A stretch of 64,000 nucleotides of DNA, taken from the NCBI RefSeq assembly GCF_023887685.1, contig NZ_JAMWMR010000015.1:62001-126000 (forward strand), given 5' to 3'. The translations under genes and the position numbers were made by a program. Shown piece by piece: positions 49,992 to 59,446 of this stretch. The notes under the pieces were generated by a model. The model ran no database searches, had not been told where the DNA came from, and worked only from the letters and a program-made list of their open reading frames with translations. Source of the DNA: Streptomyces macrolidinus (GTDB taxonomy: Bacteria > Actinomycetota > Actinomycetes > Streptomycetales > Streptomycetaceae). Each line of letters starts with the position of its first letter. Position 1 is the first letter of the stretch.

Positions 49992-50738
49992 TCACGCGGG
50001 GGCGCCCTGAGGACGGTGGGGTGTGCCCGCGACGATCCACTGCGACGGCAGATCGATACGGGTGCCGTCGGCCCGGTACTCCGTGAGGGCCAGCGGCAGT
50101 TCACCCCGCGCCAGGACCGTGAGGCCCGCCGCGCGCAGATACTCCGGCACCGCCGCGTCCGCCACATCGCCGGGGGCGATGCCGTGCCGGAAGACCGGGG
50201 CGAGCTTGGCCGGTGGGCCCTCCGGGCGCAGCGCCAGATCCCTGAGCATCCGCCCGGCCTCCTCGGCGAGTTCGACGAGGAAGACCCGGCCGCGCTCCCC
50301 CACCAGGGTCGCGAGGCCGTCGACGAGCGGCTGCCGGTCATCGGGTTCACACTGGTGGAGGACGCCGCGCATATAGACGTTGGCGTCGCCGAGTTCGGCG
50401 TGCAGCGCTGCCGCCTCGCTCTTCTCGGCCGCGTCCATCAGGCGGTATCCGGCCCGGCCCGCGGGGTCGGCGCGCCGGGCGTGGTCCAGGGCCGCCGAGG
50501 ACAGGTCGGCGCCGAGGACGCGGGGGAAGCGGTCGGCGAGGAAGCGGGTCTGTGTGCCGTTCCCGCAGCCCAGGTCCAGCAAGGGCAGACCGGGATCGGT
50601 CAACAGCGGCTCGAACAGGGCGAGATGAACCGCCGAGGTCAGCTTCGGCTCGGCGTCCCACACGACGGCCCCCGGCTCGTCGGGCGCCTCGTGCCAGAAG
50701 CTCTCCCAGGCCTGCTTGTACCGACTCGTCACGCTCAT
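49992..50738 (-). CDS. class I SAM-dependent methyltransferase
   Basis: 248 residues. Motif I LLDLGCGNGTQTRFLADRFP and VLGADLSSAALDHAR are clear, and the middle ARGVLHQCEP-like segment (YMRGVLHQCEPDDR) is the family's product-side block. The ATG at 50738 overlaps the TGA of the large signalling phosphatase gene (ATGA), so the two are translated together. Substrate unknown; perhaps part of the same stress response output. Confidence 0.88.
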   Translation of the reverse strand: MSVTSRYKQAWESFWHEAPDEPGAVVWDAEPKLTSAVHLALFEPLLTDPGLPLLDLGCGNGTQTRFLADRFPRVLGADLSSAALDHARRADPAGRAGYRLMDAAEKSEAAALHAELGDANVYMRGVLHQCEPDDRQPLVDGLATLVGERGRVFLVELAEEAGRMLRDLALRPEGPPAKLAPVFRHGIAPGDVADAAVPEYLRAAGLTVLARGELPLALTEYRADGTRIDLPSQWIVAGTPHRPQGAPA

Positions 50739-53233
50739 GCCCGACTCCCCCGGGGTGCGACCGCGGCGCGGGGCAGGGTCAGCGCGAACCACACCGTCTT
50801 GCCGCCGCCGGTACGGCTGGTCCCCCACTCGCGGGCCAGCGTGCTCACCACGCGCAGCCCGCGTCCGTACTCGTCGTCCGGGCGCGCGTCGAGCAGCGTG
50901 GGCAGGGTCTGGTCGTCGTCCTCGACCTCGCAGAGCAGCGTGTCACAGCGCACCAGGCGCAGTTCGAGCCGATGGCTGTGGGTGTGCGTCACGGCGTTGG
51001 TCACCAACTCGCTGACCATCAGCTCGGCATGCGCGACGAGTGCGTCAAGTCCCCACGTGTGGAGCTGTTCACGGACGGCCGCACGGGCTCGGCCCACCTC
51101 GACGGGGTCCGGCGTGAGCCGCCACACGGCGACGTCCTCGGGCTCGATGCCGCTCAACCGGGCCATCAACAGGGCCACATCGTCCTTGCGGCCACCGCGG
51201 GTGTTGAGGGCGCGGATGATCGTGTCGCAGGCGTCGTCCATGGAGGCCGCGGGGTGGGCGGCGGACTCGCACAGCGTGGCGAGCCCCACCCCGATGTCCT
51301 CGCCCCGCACCTCCACCAGGCCGTCGGTGCACATCACCAGCCGGTCACCGGGCGCGACGGGCACGCGTACCGACGCGAAGGGCACACCGCCGACGCCGAT
51401 CGGCGCTCCCGTGGGCAGGTCGAGCAGTTCGCTGCGCCCGTCCTCGGCGCGCACGATCACCGGGGGGACATGGCCCGCGTTGGCGAGGTGGAGTTCGCTC
51501 GCGATCGGGTCGTAGACGGCGTAGAGGCAGGTCGCGAGATAGGTGTCGCCGAGTCGCTGCGCCAAGTCGTCGAGGCTGCGGAGGAGTTGGGCGGGCGGCA
51601 GGTCGAGGGCCGCCATGGTGCGTACGGCCGTGCGCAACTGGCCCATCATCGCGGCGGAGTTGAGGCCGTGCCCCATCACGTCGCCGACGACCAGGGCGGT
51701 ACGGGCGCCGGGCAGTCGCACGGAGTCGAACCAGTCGCCGCCGACCCGGCCGAGCAGGGTGCCCGGCAGATAGCGGGTGGCGATGTCACAGCCGGCCATC
51801 CGGGGCTCGATCCGCGGCAGCATGCTGTCCTGGAGCGTCTCCGCGACGTTCTCCTGGTACGTGTACATGCGCGCGTTGTCGAGCACGAGACCCGCGCGGG
51901 CGGCGAGTTCGGCGCCGGTGACCCGGTCCATGTCGTTGAACTCGACGCGCTCGGGGTGGCGCAGCAGGATCATGAACCCGAGCACCACGTTGCGTGCCTT
52001 CAGGGGCACGACCAGCATCGAGCGGTTGCTGATGAGCGGCCGGATGTCGCGCTTCTCGAACTGCGCGGCGATCACGTGTCCCATCTCCTCGCTGATGCGC
52101 GGTACGAGGACGGGGTCACCGCTGGTCATGCACTGGAAGAAGGGTGTGTGCGCGGGGAACGGCATGGCCTCGCCGACCGGTACGACATCGTCCCAGCGGC
52201 CCGGCTCGTCGGTGTGCTCGACGGCGACGCGGTGCCACAGGGTCGTCGTGTCGGGGACGCCTTCGGGGAACCCCTCACCGGCGAGGACCTGTTCCCGCAG
52301 ATACGTACCGGCCACGTCGGTGAACCGGGGCACGACGGCCCTGCTGACCTCGATGATGGTCCGCGCCAGATCGAGGGAGGTGCCGATCCGGCCGCTGACC
52401 TCGTTGAGGAACTCCAGGCGCTCGCGCACCGCGACGTACTCGAGGTCCTCGCCCTCGTCCTCGGTGTCCTGCGGCATCGCCAGGCCCGCCGCCGCGGCGC
52501 GCGCCGCCCGCTCCCGGCGCGCCCGGCGTTCCACGCGCCGGGGCACACCCCAGTCCGGCGTGACTGGCACCCGGTCGCTCCGGCTGAACTCCAGGACGGG
52601 GTAGCCCAGTTCGAGGACCTGCTCGACGATGCGGGAGCTCTCGCCGACGCTCATGCTGGGCAGGATCTCGGGCAACCGGCGGGCGAGTTCGTCGGCGCCG
52701 GGGAAGTCGGTGTGCCGGGCGAAGCCGGGGGCGATGCGCTCGACCGAGGCGCCGTCGTCCCGAGGGTGCGGCGCGTCCGCGTCGGCGGCCAGCACCAGCA
52801 GCCGCTCCGGGCCCGGCCCCACCAACGGGTAGGCCCACCACAGTACTTCGCCTCTTCCCCGCTCCTCGGACGGCGGACGTTCCGTCCGTCCCGGCGACGA
52901 GAGGTGGGCGCGGCCCGCGGCCGGGTAGGACAACTCCCCTTCCAGCGAGGGCTCCAGACCGGGGCCGAGGCCGTCGTGCGCCCCGTAGGGCCCGTCCTCG
53001 CCCTCCTCGGGCAGGGCGCCGGAGACGGGCAGCAGATCTGCCGCGGGCAGGCCGACCGCGTCCTGCCGGGCGATGCCGAACAACTGCCGTGCGCCCCGGC
53101 TCCAGTGGGAGACCAGGCCGTCGCGGTCCACCACGACCACGGCGAGCGGGAGACGCCCGGACGCGGCGCCTTCCGTCGCGCCGTCGTCGGCCGGGAGACC
53201 GGGGAGCGCGCCCGTCATGGTGCCATCGTCCAT
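50735..53233 (-). CDS. PAS-GAF-PP2C (SpoIIE)-HATPase multidomain phosphatase, RsbU-like
   Basis: 832 residues. Order: PAS (about 28-110), a poorly conserved region, a charged connector near 270, GAF (about 330-480), SpoIIE-type PP2C (about 510-700) with metal Asps in VGGDWFDSV, VGDVMGHG, CTDGLVE and KDDVALL, then a HATPase_c anti-sigma-kinase domain (about 725-825) with SELVTNAVTHT and YGRGLRVV. Such proteins control sigma factor activity by dephosphorylating anti-anti-sigma factors; here both kinase and phosphatase are joined. Streptomyces has dozens. Start ATG at 53233. Coupled to the methyltransferase downstream. Sensing domains (PAS, GAF) have no visible ligand. Confidence 0.93.
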   Translation of the reverse strand: MDDGTMTGALPGLPADDGATEGAASGRLPLAVVVVDRDGLVSHWSRGARQLFGIARQDAVGLPAADLLPVSGALPEEGEDGPYGAHDGLGPGLEPSLEGELSYPAAGRAHLSSPGRTERPPSEERGRGEVLWWAYPLVGPGPERLLVLAADADAPHPRDDGASVERIAPGFARHTDFPGADELARRLPEILPSMSVGESSRIVEQVLELGYPVLEFSRSDRVPVTPDWGVPRRVERRARRERAARAAAAGLAMPQDTEDEGEDLEYVAVRERLEFLNEVSGRIGTSLDLARTIIEVSRAVVPRFTDVAGTYLREQVLAGEGFPEGVPDTTTLWHRVAVEHTDEPGRWDDVVPVGEAMPFPAHTPFFQCMTSGDPVLVPRISEEMGHVIAAQFEKRDIRPLISNRSMLVVPLKARNVVLGFMILLRHPERVEFNDMDRVTGAELAARAGLVLDNARMYTYQENVAETLQDSMLPRIEPRMAGCDIATRYLPGTLLGRVGGDWFDSVRLPGARTALVVGDVMGHGLNSAAMMGQLRTAVRTMAALDLPPAQLLRSLDDLAQRLGDTYLATCLYAVYDPIASELHLANAGHVPPVIVRAEDGRSELLDLPTGAPIGVGGVPFASVRVPVAPGDRLVMCTDGLVEVRGEDIGVGLATLCESAAHPAASMDDACDTIIRALNTRGGRKDDVALLMARLSGIEPEDVAVWRLTPDPVEVGRARAAVREQLHTWGLDALVAHAELMVSELVTNAVTHTHSHRLELRLVRCDTLLCEVEDDDQTLPTLLDARPDDEYGRGLRVVSTLAREWGTSRTGGGKTVWFALTLPRAAVAPRGSRA

Positions 53234-53410
53234 GGCCCAGGCCCCTATCTCCCCGCGTCCGCAAGATCCGTACCGCACCACCACGGTACGGCCCCGGCAG
53301 GTCGCGATGTGTGGCATTACGCGAATTACCCCACGCGGGCGACGCCGATGCCGCACACTGGCCGTTGGCCCTACGGACAGCCCTCGGGCGAGCCCGACAG
53401 CCTCCCCTTC

Positions 53411-55831
53411 TCAGTCCTCGTGTCCGAGCTGCAAGTCCCGTTCCGTGCGGCCCCCTCCGGCGACCTGGAGCACCGTCGCCACCGGCGGGTATCCGGCCGC
53501 GATCACGGTGTACTCACCGGAGGACAGGTCGACGAACCGGAACGTGCCGTCCGCGCCCGTGGTGAGCGTGTCGACGACGTTGCCCGCGGCGTCGAGAAGC
53601 GTCACGCGCGCGTCCTCGACGGGCCGCCCGTCCCCGGCGCGCACGGTGCCGCGCAGCACCGCGCCGCCCGCGAGTTCGACGTCCTGCCGGGTCTCGCGCG
53701 AGGCCTGTACGGAGACGGGCAGGGCGGCCGGGCGGAACGCGGGCGCGCTGGCCGCGAGGGTGTACTCCCCGGCCACCAACTCGCCGATGACATAGCCGCC
53801 TTCGCGCCCGCTGCGGGTGCTCGCGACCACCTCGCCGTGCACGTTGGTGAGCGTGACGGCGGCATCGCGCACCGGTGTGCCGTCGGCCGTGAGCACGCTT
53901 CCCGCGAGGCGTCCGGCGCCGCCGAGCACGACGTCCAGTTCGACCGCGCGCTCCCCGACGGTCACCGAGACCGCCTGGGGCTGGTGGCCACCGGCCGCGG
54001 CGATCAGGACGTACGACCCGGATCCGGGCGTGGACAGCGCGTACCGTCCGTCGTCGCCGCTCGCGCCCCGTCCGATCTGCTGTCCCGCCACGTCGATGAG
54101 CGTGAGGGCGGCGCGCGGGACGACGGTGCCGTCGGGGTGCTGGACCGTGCCGCACACGGGGACTCCGGCGGCGTAGGGCGTGCGCGCGCGGGGGACCTGG
54201 GCCGTGAGCGGGGTCGGCTCGCCGGGCGTTGCGGTGAGCGGCGACTCGGCGGAGGCGTTGTGGGACACCAGTGGTTTCTCCTTGAGGAAGAAGGCGATGA
54301 GCAGGCCGAGGACGAGCACCGGCACGAGGTAGAGGAAGATCCGCGGCATGGCGTCCGCGTAGGCGTCGACGTACGCGCGGCGCAGGGCCGGGGGCAGTGC
54401 GTGGACCAACTGCGGGGTGATGGACTGGGCGTCGGGCAGTTCGGCGCCGGAGGGGAGGCGGTCCCGCAGGGCGTCGGAGAGCCGGTTCGCGAACAGGGTG
54501 CCGAAGACGGCGGCCCCGACGCTGCCACCGATCTGCCGGAAGTAGTTGTTGGCGCTGGTCGCGGCGCCGAGGTCGGCGGGGCGCGCGGAGTTCTGCACGG
54601 CGAGGATCAGGACGGGCATCACCATGCCGATCCCGGTGCCGAGCACGGCCATCCAGATGCTGTACGCCAGCCGCGAGGTGTCCACGTCGAGCCGGGACAG
54701 CAGCCACATGCCGACGGCGGACACGGCGCTGCCGAGGACGGGATAGACCCGGTAGTGGCCGGTCGTGCTGACGAGTTGACCGCAGACGACCGAGGCGCCG
54801 ACGACCCCGGCCATCATCGGCAGCATCAGCAGCCCGGACTCGGTGGCGCTCGCTCCGTCGACCATCTGGAGGAAGGTGGGCAGGTAACTGGCCGCTCCGA
54901 ACAGGGCGATGCCGACGACCAGCCCCACCAGCGCGGTGACGTTGAAGATCGAGTCCCTGAACAGCCGCAGGGGGATGAGGGGTTCGGCGGCGAACCCCTC
55001 GGCGATCAGGAAGAGGACGCTCGCGAGGACGGCGCCCGCGCCCAGTCCCAGGATGACGCGCGAGTCCCAGGCGTACTCGATGCCGCCCCAACTCGTCAGC
55101 AGAACCAGACACGTCGAGGCGGCGGCCAGCAGGAGCGTGCCGAGCACGTCGAGGCGGGCCTTCACGGTGGGCTTCGGGAGCTTCAGCACGACGGCGACGA
55201 CGGCGAGGGTGATCAGGCCGAAGGGCACGTTGATGTAGAAGCACCAGCGCCAGGAGAGATGGTCGGTGAAATAGCCGCCGAGGAGGGGCCCGGCCACGGA
55301 GGCGAGGCCGAAGGAGGCACCGATCAGGCCCATGTAGCGACCGCGTTCGCGGGGCGGGACGATGTCCGCGATGATCGCCTGTACGCCGATCATGAGGCCG
55401 CCCGCGCCGACGCCCTGGAGGGCGCGGAAGGCGATCAACTGGTCCATGCTCTGCGCCCGCCCGGCGAGCGCGGAGCCGATGACGAAGACGGCGATCGCGA
55501 ACTGGAAGACGCCCTTGCGGCCGAAGAGGTCGCCGCACTTGCCATAGACCGGCAGGCCCACGGTGGAGGTCAGCAGATAGGCGGTGATCGCCCAGGACAT
55601 CCGCTCCAGACCGTGCAGTTCACCGACGATCTTCGGGAGCGCGGTGGCCACGATCATCTGGTCGAGTGCGGCGAGCAGCAGCGCGAGCATCAGCCCGAAG
55701 AAGACCAGACGCACCCGGCGCGGGCCGAGCGCCGTCGGTTGTTCGGTGGCGACCGGCTCCTTCGGCGTCCCCGGGACTGCGGGCGGCATGACCCGCTCGC
55801 CGTCCACGTCCACCACCGTCGTCACGCCCAC
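53411..55831 (-). CDS. MFS transporter (DHA2/EmrB-QacA) fused to three carboxypeptidase-regulatory-like domains
   Basis: 806 residues. Residues about 40-545 make a 14-helix drug-H+ antiporter with LDQMIVATALPKIVGEL near helix 1, GDLFGRKGVF, and the motif-C-like GPLLGGYF. The tail (about 565-805) then has three prealbumin/CNA-B-like repeats, each ending in a D/S-G-x-Y/F turn (DDGRYALS, REGGYVIGEL, ADGTFRFVD) and G-SYVL/EYTL/EYTV strands. These beta-sandwich domains are normally extracellular, and are unusual on a transporter. The tail could bind cell wall or the exported compound. Start ATG at 55831. A 177-bp gap separates it from the PP2C gene downstream. The start of the tail is seen by composition only. 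Confidence 0.88.
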   Translation of the reverse strand: MGVTTVVDVDGERVMPPAVPGTPKEPVATEQPTALGPRRVRLVFFGLMLALLLAALDQMIVATALPKIVGELHGLERMSWAITAYLLTSTVGLPVYGKCGDLFGRKGVFQFAIAVFVIGSALAGRAQSMDQLIAFRALQGVGAGGLMIGVQAIIADIVPPRERGRYMGLIGASFGLASVAGPLLGGYFTDHLSWRWCFYINVPFGLITLAVVAVVLKLPKPTVKARLDVLGTLLLAAASTCLVLLTSWGGIEYAWDSRVILGLGAGAVLASVLFLIAEGFAAEPLIPLRLFRDSIFNVTALVGLVVGIALFGAASYLPTFLQMVDGASATESGLLMLPMMAGVVGASVVCGQLVSTTGHYRVYPVLGSAVSAVGMWLLSRLDVDTSRLAYSIWMAVLGTGIGMVMPVLILAVQNSARPADLGAATSANNYFRQIGGSVGAAVFGTLFANRLSDALRDRLPSGAELPDAQSITPQLVHALPPALRRAYVDAYADAMPRIFLYLVPVLVLGLLIAFFLKEKPLVSHNASAESPLTATPGEPTPLTAQVPRARTPYAAGVPVCGTVQHPDGTVVPRAALTLIDVAGQQIGRGASGDDGRYALSTPGSGSYVLIAAAGGHQPQAVSVTVGERAVELDVVLGGAGRLAGSVLTADGTPVRDAAVTLTNVHGEVVASTRSGREGGYVIGELVAGEYTLAASAPAFRPAALPVSVQASRETRQDVELAGGAVLRGTVRAGDGRPVEDARVTLLDAAGNVVDTLTTGADGTFRFVDLSSGEYTVIAAGYPPVATVLQVAGGGRTERDLQLGHED

Positions 55832-56072
55832 GGACCGCTCCCCTCGTCGCGATTGCGCGGTCCAATTTCTCGCACCGCGCGACGCGTTCGAGCGGGACGA
55901 GTCGGCCTCGGGGCGGGCCTCGTCCGGGTATCCGCCGGTCGGAGCCCTGCGGTGGACGACCTGACTGCACTGAAAACCACTCGAAACGGTGAGCGTGATA
56001 TTCAGCCGGATGACTGACGTACTGCGCTCCGGGGGCTCGGATCGCCGGATCCGCGCCCCCGTCGCGCGCGGG

Positions 56073-56516
56073 TTACTTCTCCACCTCGGTGGCGAGCTTG
56101 GCGAGCAGCGCGTCGTAGATGCGGGCGAGGCCCTTGGGGGCGAAGGTCCGCTCGAAGAAGCCGCCGATGCCGCCGGCCCCCTTCCAGGTGGTGGTGACGG
56201 TGACGCGCGAGCGGCCCTCGCCGGCCGGGGTGACCTGCCAGGTGGTGACCATGGAGGAGTTGCGGTCCTGCTCGACGAGTTCGCCGGAGGTCGGCTCGCT
56301 CACCTCGAAGAGGCAGTCACGGACGCGCTTGCTGGTGGCCTGGAGCTTCCAGTGCACGAGGGTGCCCTCGCCGTCGCCGCCCTCGCGCACCTCGTACTCG
56401 CTGAACTGCTCGGGCAGCAGCTTCGGGCGGGTGTCCCGGTAGTCGGCGAGCGCGTCGAACACCGTCTCCGCGTCCGCCGCGATGGTCCGCTCCGTCGTGG
56501 CCTCGACCTGCGCCAT
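56073..56516 (-). CDS. SRPBCC (START-like) domain protein
   Basis: 147 residues. Polyketide-cyclase/Coq10-like helix-grip fold: TERTIAADAETVFDALADYRD at the N-terminus and a C-terminal helix GIGGFFERTFAPKGLARIYDALLAKL. Binds hydrophobic ligands; in Streptomyces similar proteins are of unknown function. Start ATG at 56516. The spacer to the divergent hydrolase gene is 309 bp. Confidence 0.9.
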   Translation of the reverse strand: MAQVEATTERTIAADAETVFDALADYRDTRPKLLPEQFSEYEVREGGDGEGTLVHWKLQATSKRVRDCLFEVSEPTSGELVEQDRNSSMVTTWQVTPAGEGRSRVTVTTTWKGAGGIGGFFERTFAPKGLARIYDALLAKLATEVEK

Positions 56517-56825
56517 GACTGCCTCTTTCTGTCCGTGGGGTGGGGTGGCGCCATCCCATCACACCTCGGTCCACGCTCCGTGACGGGCATACGCGCGCGA
56601 GCGCCGTCCTCGGCCGCCGCCCGGAGAACGCGCGTCGTACGTGAAGGCGTTGACGGGACATCAGTTCTCCCTCCTGTGAGGGAACGCGCGGTGCATCCGA
56701 GCGCTTCGCGCGACCCGATCGGGTCAAGTGCTACCTGAACACGTTCATACCGCCGGACTTTCCGGGACGATGCGGCGAGGACCTGACATATACGGTCCGT
56801 CCTCCTCCGTCGAGGGAGCCCTTAC
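56517..56825. other. 309-bp divergent spacer, no gene
   Basis: Between the SRPBCC and TAP-like hydrolase genes. It holds TTGACG at 56650 and the small hairpin CCCTC-CTGT-GAGGG near 56669, and a GACATATACGGTCC stretch close to the hydrolase gene. Nothing resembling a protein gene, tRNA or clear operator is seen. Confidence 0.5.
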
Positions 56826-58403
56826 ATGAGAGAACGCGCAGCCGCGCTGTGCGCTGCCGCCGTGGTGGTGGCGGGGACGCTCACCGCCGTCCCGGCCGAG
56901 GCGAGCGCCGCGCACGGCGTGAGCATCGCCAAGGCGGCCCGACCCACCTGGAAGAAGTGCGGCACCGCCCGCTATCGGACGCTGCAGTGCGCGTCCGTCA
57001 CGGTGCCGCTCGACCATGCGAACCCGCGGGGGCGGCAGATCAGCCTGGCGCTGTCGCGCGTCCCGCACACCGCGAAGACCTATCAGGGGCCGCTGCTGGT
57101 CAATCCGGGCGGGCCCGGCGGCAGTGGTCTGATGCTCGCCGGGTTCGTCGCCGCGACCCTGCCCAAGAAGGTGGCGGCGCAGTACGACGTCATCGGCTTC
57201 GACCCGCGGGGCGTGGGCAAGAGCAAGCCCGCCCTCACCTGCACGCCCGGCCGTGCCAAGCCGGTCCGCCCGGACTCGGTGCCCAGCACGCCCGCCCTGG
57301 AGCAGGCCGGTGTCTCGCGCGCCGCCTCCTTCGCCAAGGCGTGCGCCACCAAGTACGCGCGCGTGCTGCCGTACATCGACACGGTGAGCGCCGTGCGGGA
57401 CATGGACGCGATCCGGCAGGCGCTCGGCGCCAGGAAGATCAACTACTTCGGGTACTCGTACGGCACCTATCTGGGCGCGGTGTACGCGAAGCTCTTCCCG
57501 CAGCGGGTGCGCCGTCTGGTGCTCGACTCGATCGTCGACCCCGGTGGCGTCTGGTACGACGACAACATCGAGCAGGACTACGCGTTCAACGACCGCCACC
57601 GGGCGTTCCTCGCCTGGGTCGCCAAGTACCACTCGACGTATCACCTCGGCACGGACCCGGCCGTGGTCGAGTCCAAGTGGTACGCGATGCGGCGGGCGTT
57701 GGCGAAGCATCCGGCCGGGAAGAAGGTGGGCGCCGCGGAGTTGGAGGACATCTTCATGCCGGGCGGCTACTTCAACGGCTACTGGCCGAACCTCGCCGTC
57801 GCGTTCGCCGCCTATGTGAACCGCCATGACCCCGGTCCGCTGGTCACGGCGTACGACAAGGTCGGCAAGGTCGACGCCGCGGGCGACAACAGCTACAGCG
57901 TCTACACCGCCGTGCAGTGCCGGGACACCGCCTGGCCGCGCGACTGGGCGCGCTGGCGCAGGGACACCTGGGCGGTGCACGCCAAGGCGCCGTTCATGGC
58001 CTGGAGCAACACCTGGTACAACGCGCCCTGTGCCTTCTGGCGGACGGCGCCGCTGCGGCCGGTGGACGTGGCGAACGACGCGCTGCCGCCGACGCTGCTG
58101 TTCCAGGCGACGGAGGACGCCGCCACTCCGTACCACGGTGGTGTGCGCGTCCATCGTCTGCTGCGCGGTTCCCGTCTCGTGGTCGAGCGGGGCGGCGGCA
58201 ACCACGGCGTCACGCTCAGCGGAAACGCCTGTCTGGACCGGCACTTGACGGCGTATCTGGCGGACGGCAAGGTGCCGCGCGGCAGGGGTGAGGCCGACGC
58301 GGTGTGCGCGCGGCGGCCCGATCCCAAGCCGCTGCGCACCAAGGCGGCGCCCGCTTCCTCCCCCGGCTCGACGCTGCACGGGCTGCTCGGCCACCACGGC
58401 TGA
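56826..58403 (+). CDS. secreted alpha/beta hydrolase, tripeptidyl aminopeptidase-like (SlpD/SlpE type)
   Basis: 525 residues. Signal peptide at 1-28 (AAALCAAAVVVAGTLTAV..., cleavage near AEASA). The mature part begins WKKCGTARYRTLQCASVTVPLDHANP, as in secreted Streptomyces tripeptidyl aminopeptidases; oxyanion motif NPGGPGGSG, nucleophile Ser in YFGYSYGTYLG, Asp in FQATEDAATP and His in GGNHGVT. It cleaves tripeptides from N-termini, releasing peptides outside the cell. Start ATG at 56826 with GAGGGAG. Alone in its transcript; probably related to mycelial protein turnover. Confidence 0.92.
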   Translation: MRERAAALCAAAVVVAGTLTAVPAEASAAHGVSIAKAARPTWKKCGTARYRTLQCASVTVPLDHANPRGRQISLALSRVPHTAKTYQGPLLVNPGGPGGSGLMLAGFVAATLPKKVAAQYDVIGFDPRGVGKSKPALTCTPGRAKPVRPDSVPSTPALEQAGVSRAASFAKACATKYARVLPYIDTVSAVRDMDAIRQALGARKINYFGYSYGTYLGAVYAKLFPQRVRRLVLDSIVDPGGVWYDDNIEQDYAFNDRHRAFLAWVAKYHSTYHLGTDPAVVESKWYAMRRALAKHPAGKKVGAAELEDIFMPGGYFNGYWPNLAVAFAAYVNRHDPGPLVTAYDKVGKVDAAGDNSYSVYTAVQCRDTAWPRDWARWRRDTWAVHAKAPFMAWSNTWYNAPCAFWRTAPLRPVDVANDALPPTLLFQATEDAATPYHGGVRVHRLLRGSRLVVERGGGNHGVTLSGNACLDRHLTAYLADGKVPRGRGEADAVCARRPDPKPLRTKAAPASSPGSTLHGLLGHHG

Positions 58404-58470
58404 GCCCGCCCGCCGACCCTGTCGGGGGCCGCGCATCCGCGTTGTCGGACCCGTGCTCCATCATGGACGC

Positions 58471-58869
58471 ATGAGCGAACTGACCAGGATTCCGGCCCCC
58501 GACGGGGTCGCCCCCGCCGCCGCGTACACGCATGTCGTCATGGGCACGGGCCGCTTCGTCGCGGTCTCCGGCCAACTCTCGCTGGACGAGGACGGCAAGC
58601 TCGTCGGCGAGGGCGATCCGGCGGCCCAGGCCCGCCAGGTCTTCGAGAACCTGCGCCGCTGCCTGGCCGCCGCCGGGGCGACGTTCGACGACGTGGTCAA
58701 ACTGACCTTCTTCGTCACGGACATGGCGTACATGCCCGCGATCCGCGCGGCCCGCGCCGCGCACATACCGGAGGACCGCCTGCCCGCCGCGTCGGCCGTG
58801 CAGGTGGCGTCGCTGGTGCGGCCGGAGTTCCTGATGGAGATCGAGGCGTACGCGGTACTGCCGCGATAA
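58471..58869 (+). CDS. Rid family protein (YjgF/YER057c/UK114)
   Basis: 132 residues. Reactive-intermediate deaminase fold, trimeric, with VAVSGQLSLDEDGKLVGEGDPAAQARQVF and the C-terminal block VRPEFLMEIEAYAV carrying the Arg of active RidA. Members hydrolyse imines or enamines such as 2-aminoacrylate. Start ATG at 58471. Lies between the TAP-like hydrolase and a GNAT gene. Confidence 0.9.
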   Translation: MSELTRIPAPDGVAPAAAYTHVVMGTGRFVAVSGQLSLDEDGKLVGEGDPAAQARQVFENLRRCLAAAGATFDDVVKLTFFVTDMAYMPAIRAARAAHIPEDRLPAASAVQVASLVRPEFLMEIEAYAVLPR

Positions 58870-58908
58870 CCCGTGGCCGGTCGGGCGGCGGCTGTCTACG
58901 GTGCGGTC

Positions 58909-59442
58909 ATGAACGGCCCTTTCACCCTTCGTGACATGACCCTCGACGACTGCCGACGTGTCAGTGAGATCCGTATCCGCGGCTGGCGGACGGCCTATCG
59001 AGGGCTGATACCGCAGTCGTATCTCGACGCCCTCGACATCGACGCGGACACCGCCCGACGCCGCGCCCGGTTCGCGCCGGACGCCGGTGACGTGGTGAAC
59101 CTCGTCGCCGAGCTGGACGGCGAGGTCATCGGCTGGTCGGCGCACGGACCGTACCGCGACGGCGAAGTCCGCACCGAGGACGCCGAGTTGTACGCCCTCT
59201 ACGTCGCGCCCGAGCTGATCGGTACGGGCGTCGGCCGGGCTCTGCTGGCCGAGTCGGCACGGCGGTGCGTCGCGCGCGGACACCGGCGGATGTTCCTGTG
59301 GGTGCTCAAGGAGAACGCCCGCGCCCGGCGCTTCTACGAGCGGGCCGGTCTCCGGGCCGGCGGCGCCGAGGAGACGTTCGAGACGGACGGGGTCGCCGTG
59401 CCGGAGGTGCGGTACTCGGGCGTGTTGCCGCTGCCCGGTTGA
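58909..59442 (+). CDS. GNAT family N-acetyltransferase
   Basis: 177 residues. FTLRDMTLDDCRRVSEIRIRGWRTAYRGLIPQSYLDALD is a standard GNAT N-terminus; the acetyl-CoA loop is PELIGTGVGRALLAE and the core ends NARARRFYERAGLRAGG. Substrate unknown. Start ATG at 58909, 39 bp after the Rid gene stop, so probably co-transcribed with it. Confidence 0.9.
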   Translation: MNGPFTLRDMTLDDCRRVSEIRIRGWRTAYRGLIPQSYLDALDIDADTARRRARFAPDAGDVVNLVAELDGEVIGWSAHGPYRDGEVRTEDAELYALYVAPELIGTGVGRALLAESARRCVARGHRRMFLWVLKENARARRFYERAGLRAGGAEETFETDGVAVPEVRYSGVLPLPG

Positions 59443-59446
59443 CGGT

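Noticed and set aside
50552..56017. Rightward open frame of 1,821 codons opposite the PP2C and MFS genes
   Set aside because: It is fully antisense to two clear genes with strong domains. High-GC coding sequence leaves few stop codons on the opposite strand; the product is charged low-complexity sequence without motifs.
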